Source: Aspidapion aeneum
Taxonomy: Eukaryota; Arthropoda; Insecta; Coleoptera; Brentidae
Length of the DNA stretch: 64,000 bases
Reading direction: 5' to 3'
Assembly: GCA_963576565.1 (NCBI GenBank)
Contig: OY755039.1
Span: 70,841,886-70,905,885 of the forward strand
Under the pieces are notes generated by a model. The model made no database searches. It saw nothing but the letters and a program-made list of their open reading frames with translations, and was not told the origin of the DNA. Shown one piece after another: positions 63,341-64,000 of this stretch. The position numbers were made by a program, and so were the translations under genes. Numbering within the stretch: the stretch's first letter is position 1; every line of letters begins with the position of its first letter.

Positions 63341-63709
63341 GGCAATTATTCTGTAGCTATTATTGCCCATATAATACCATTATTTTCTCTTTTTCAGAAT
63401 ATAAATTCATTTTAATAAGTATCTGTCTCAAACTGACTAAGAAGAAAATATCATTCACATATTACTAACGGTGTACTGTGATATCATTGACAATTTTGGC
63501 ATAATTTTGACTTTTTAATCTTTTTATTGCTGGTGGTATTGTTTAAGGTCACTACTAAAGTACGGGGTGGAGGCTTAATAGTGTTGCGTAGGCAAACGCA
63601 TCAGGCTGTATAAAAATTAATTTAAAAAAATCGGGTCAAGTTAAGATTTTTTTATACTTTCTGTCAGAATATGGCTAAGACCTTATAATTGGTGACCTTA
63701 ATACTTAAC

Positions 63710-63713
<4 letters not shown>
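63341..63713. other. AT-rich spacer
   Basis: No gene recognised. Confidence 0.5.

Positions 63714-63741
<28 letters not shown>
63714..63741. repeat. (TA)n microsatellite
   Basis: About 14 TA units touching the dispersed repeat that runs to the window edge. Confidence 0.9.
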
Positions 63742-63743
<2 letters not shown>

Positions 63744-64000
63744 GATGATTCTACCAAAAGTGGGCTATATGGATATATCATTTTTGGTCATTGCCTTTAA
63801 ATAACAGCACAGCACAGTAAATAATTTTGTTTTTTTAAATTTATGTAACTACTTAGCAGTAAGCTAAGAAACATTTATTTTCCCGAATTTAAGGAATTAT
63901 TGCATAAAAATTCCAGAGGGATGAGTACCAGAGGAATGAGTTTTTTAATGGTTTTCCAATTTAAATCAAAATCTATTTAGACTACTTAACCTAAGTTTTA
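63739..64000 (-). repeat. Dispersed repeat, inverse of 5619-5875
   Basis: gattctaccaaaagtgggct, gcctttaaataacagcac and gagggatgagtaccagagg match the inverse of 5619-5875. It continues beyond the window. Confidence 0.85.

Noticed and set aside
63205..63468. 87-aa plus-strand ORF
   Set aside because: The opposite strand reads as transposase-like fragments, which explains the open frame better.

Overview
The window looks like AT-rich nuclear DNA from an arthropod, most likely an insect with a large, transposon-filled genome. The evidence is the mix of element families: an intact BEL/Pao LTR retrotransposon, a Penelope-like element, several dead non-LTR (LINE) copies, and many TA-flanked MITEs, hAT-like, Mutator-like and foldback DNA elements. 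There are no bacterial-style operons, rRNA or tRNA genes, or CRISPR arrays. I could not pin down the species. No host gene is proven. A few minus-strand open segments with splice-like borders between 35.6 and 36.9 kb are the only host-exon candidates, and they are weak.

Layout. 0-11 kb is AT-rich DNA with short foldback elements (2.0, 3.4, 6.9, 7.6 and 8.5 kb), tandem duplications (2.5-3.1, 4.9 and 6.0 kb) and a dispersed repeat here called family A (8.98-9.59 kb). 11.8-14.3 kb is a TA-flanked foldback element whose centre holds a 10-bp-period minisatellite. 14.6-15.2 kb is a pogo-like MITE. 15.4-17.9 kb holds two 5'-truncated LINE 3' ends. 18.3-20.6 kb is a 2.3-kb near-perfect palindrome. 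20.7-23.8 kb is a non-autonomous hAT-like element with an 8-bp target duplication and two mirror-image 31-bp minisatellites; a 64-bp TIR-only relative lies at 26.1 kb. 26.7-27.7 kb is a foldback element with a 9-bp duplication.

31.8-34.7 kb is a family A copy fused to a Penelope-like element with a 707-aa ORF (reverse transcriptase plus GIY-YIG endonuclease). 38.8-45.9 kb is the complete BEL/Pao element on the minus strand, with 659-bp LTRs that look identical by eye and a 5-bp target duplication. 46.8-48.9 kb is a Mutator-like foldback element with a 9-bp duplication, GGCGCC-rich ends and inverted 118-bp satellite arrays; a MITE has jumped into one arm. 51.1-52.9 kb is another foldback element with a 4-bp duplication. 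53.2-56.8 kb holds inverted family A copies, a tRNA-derived SINE and an ~870-bp tandem repeat. 57.2-58.4 kb holds MITEs, an LTR-like promoter sequence and a LINE remnant. 58.5-61.85 kb is a nearly full-length but dead RTE-like LINE ending in a (TA)n tail. 63.2 kb holds a shrunken transposase pseudogene, and the right edge carries an inverted copy of the 5.6-5.9 kb repeat.

Working together: the only apparently functional protein sets are the BEL/Pao Gag-protease and Pol (RT, RNase H, integrase) and the Penelope RT-endonuclease. The LINE and transposase copies are broken, and the MITEs and foldbacks depend on transposases that are not in the window. Repeat boundaries and arm lengths were read by eye; those of older repeats may be off by several bases.
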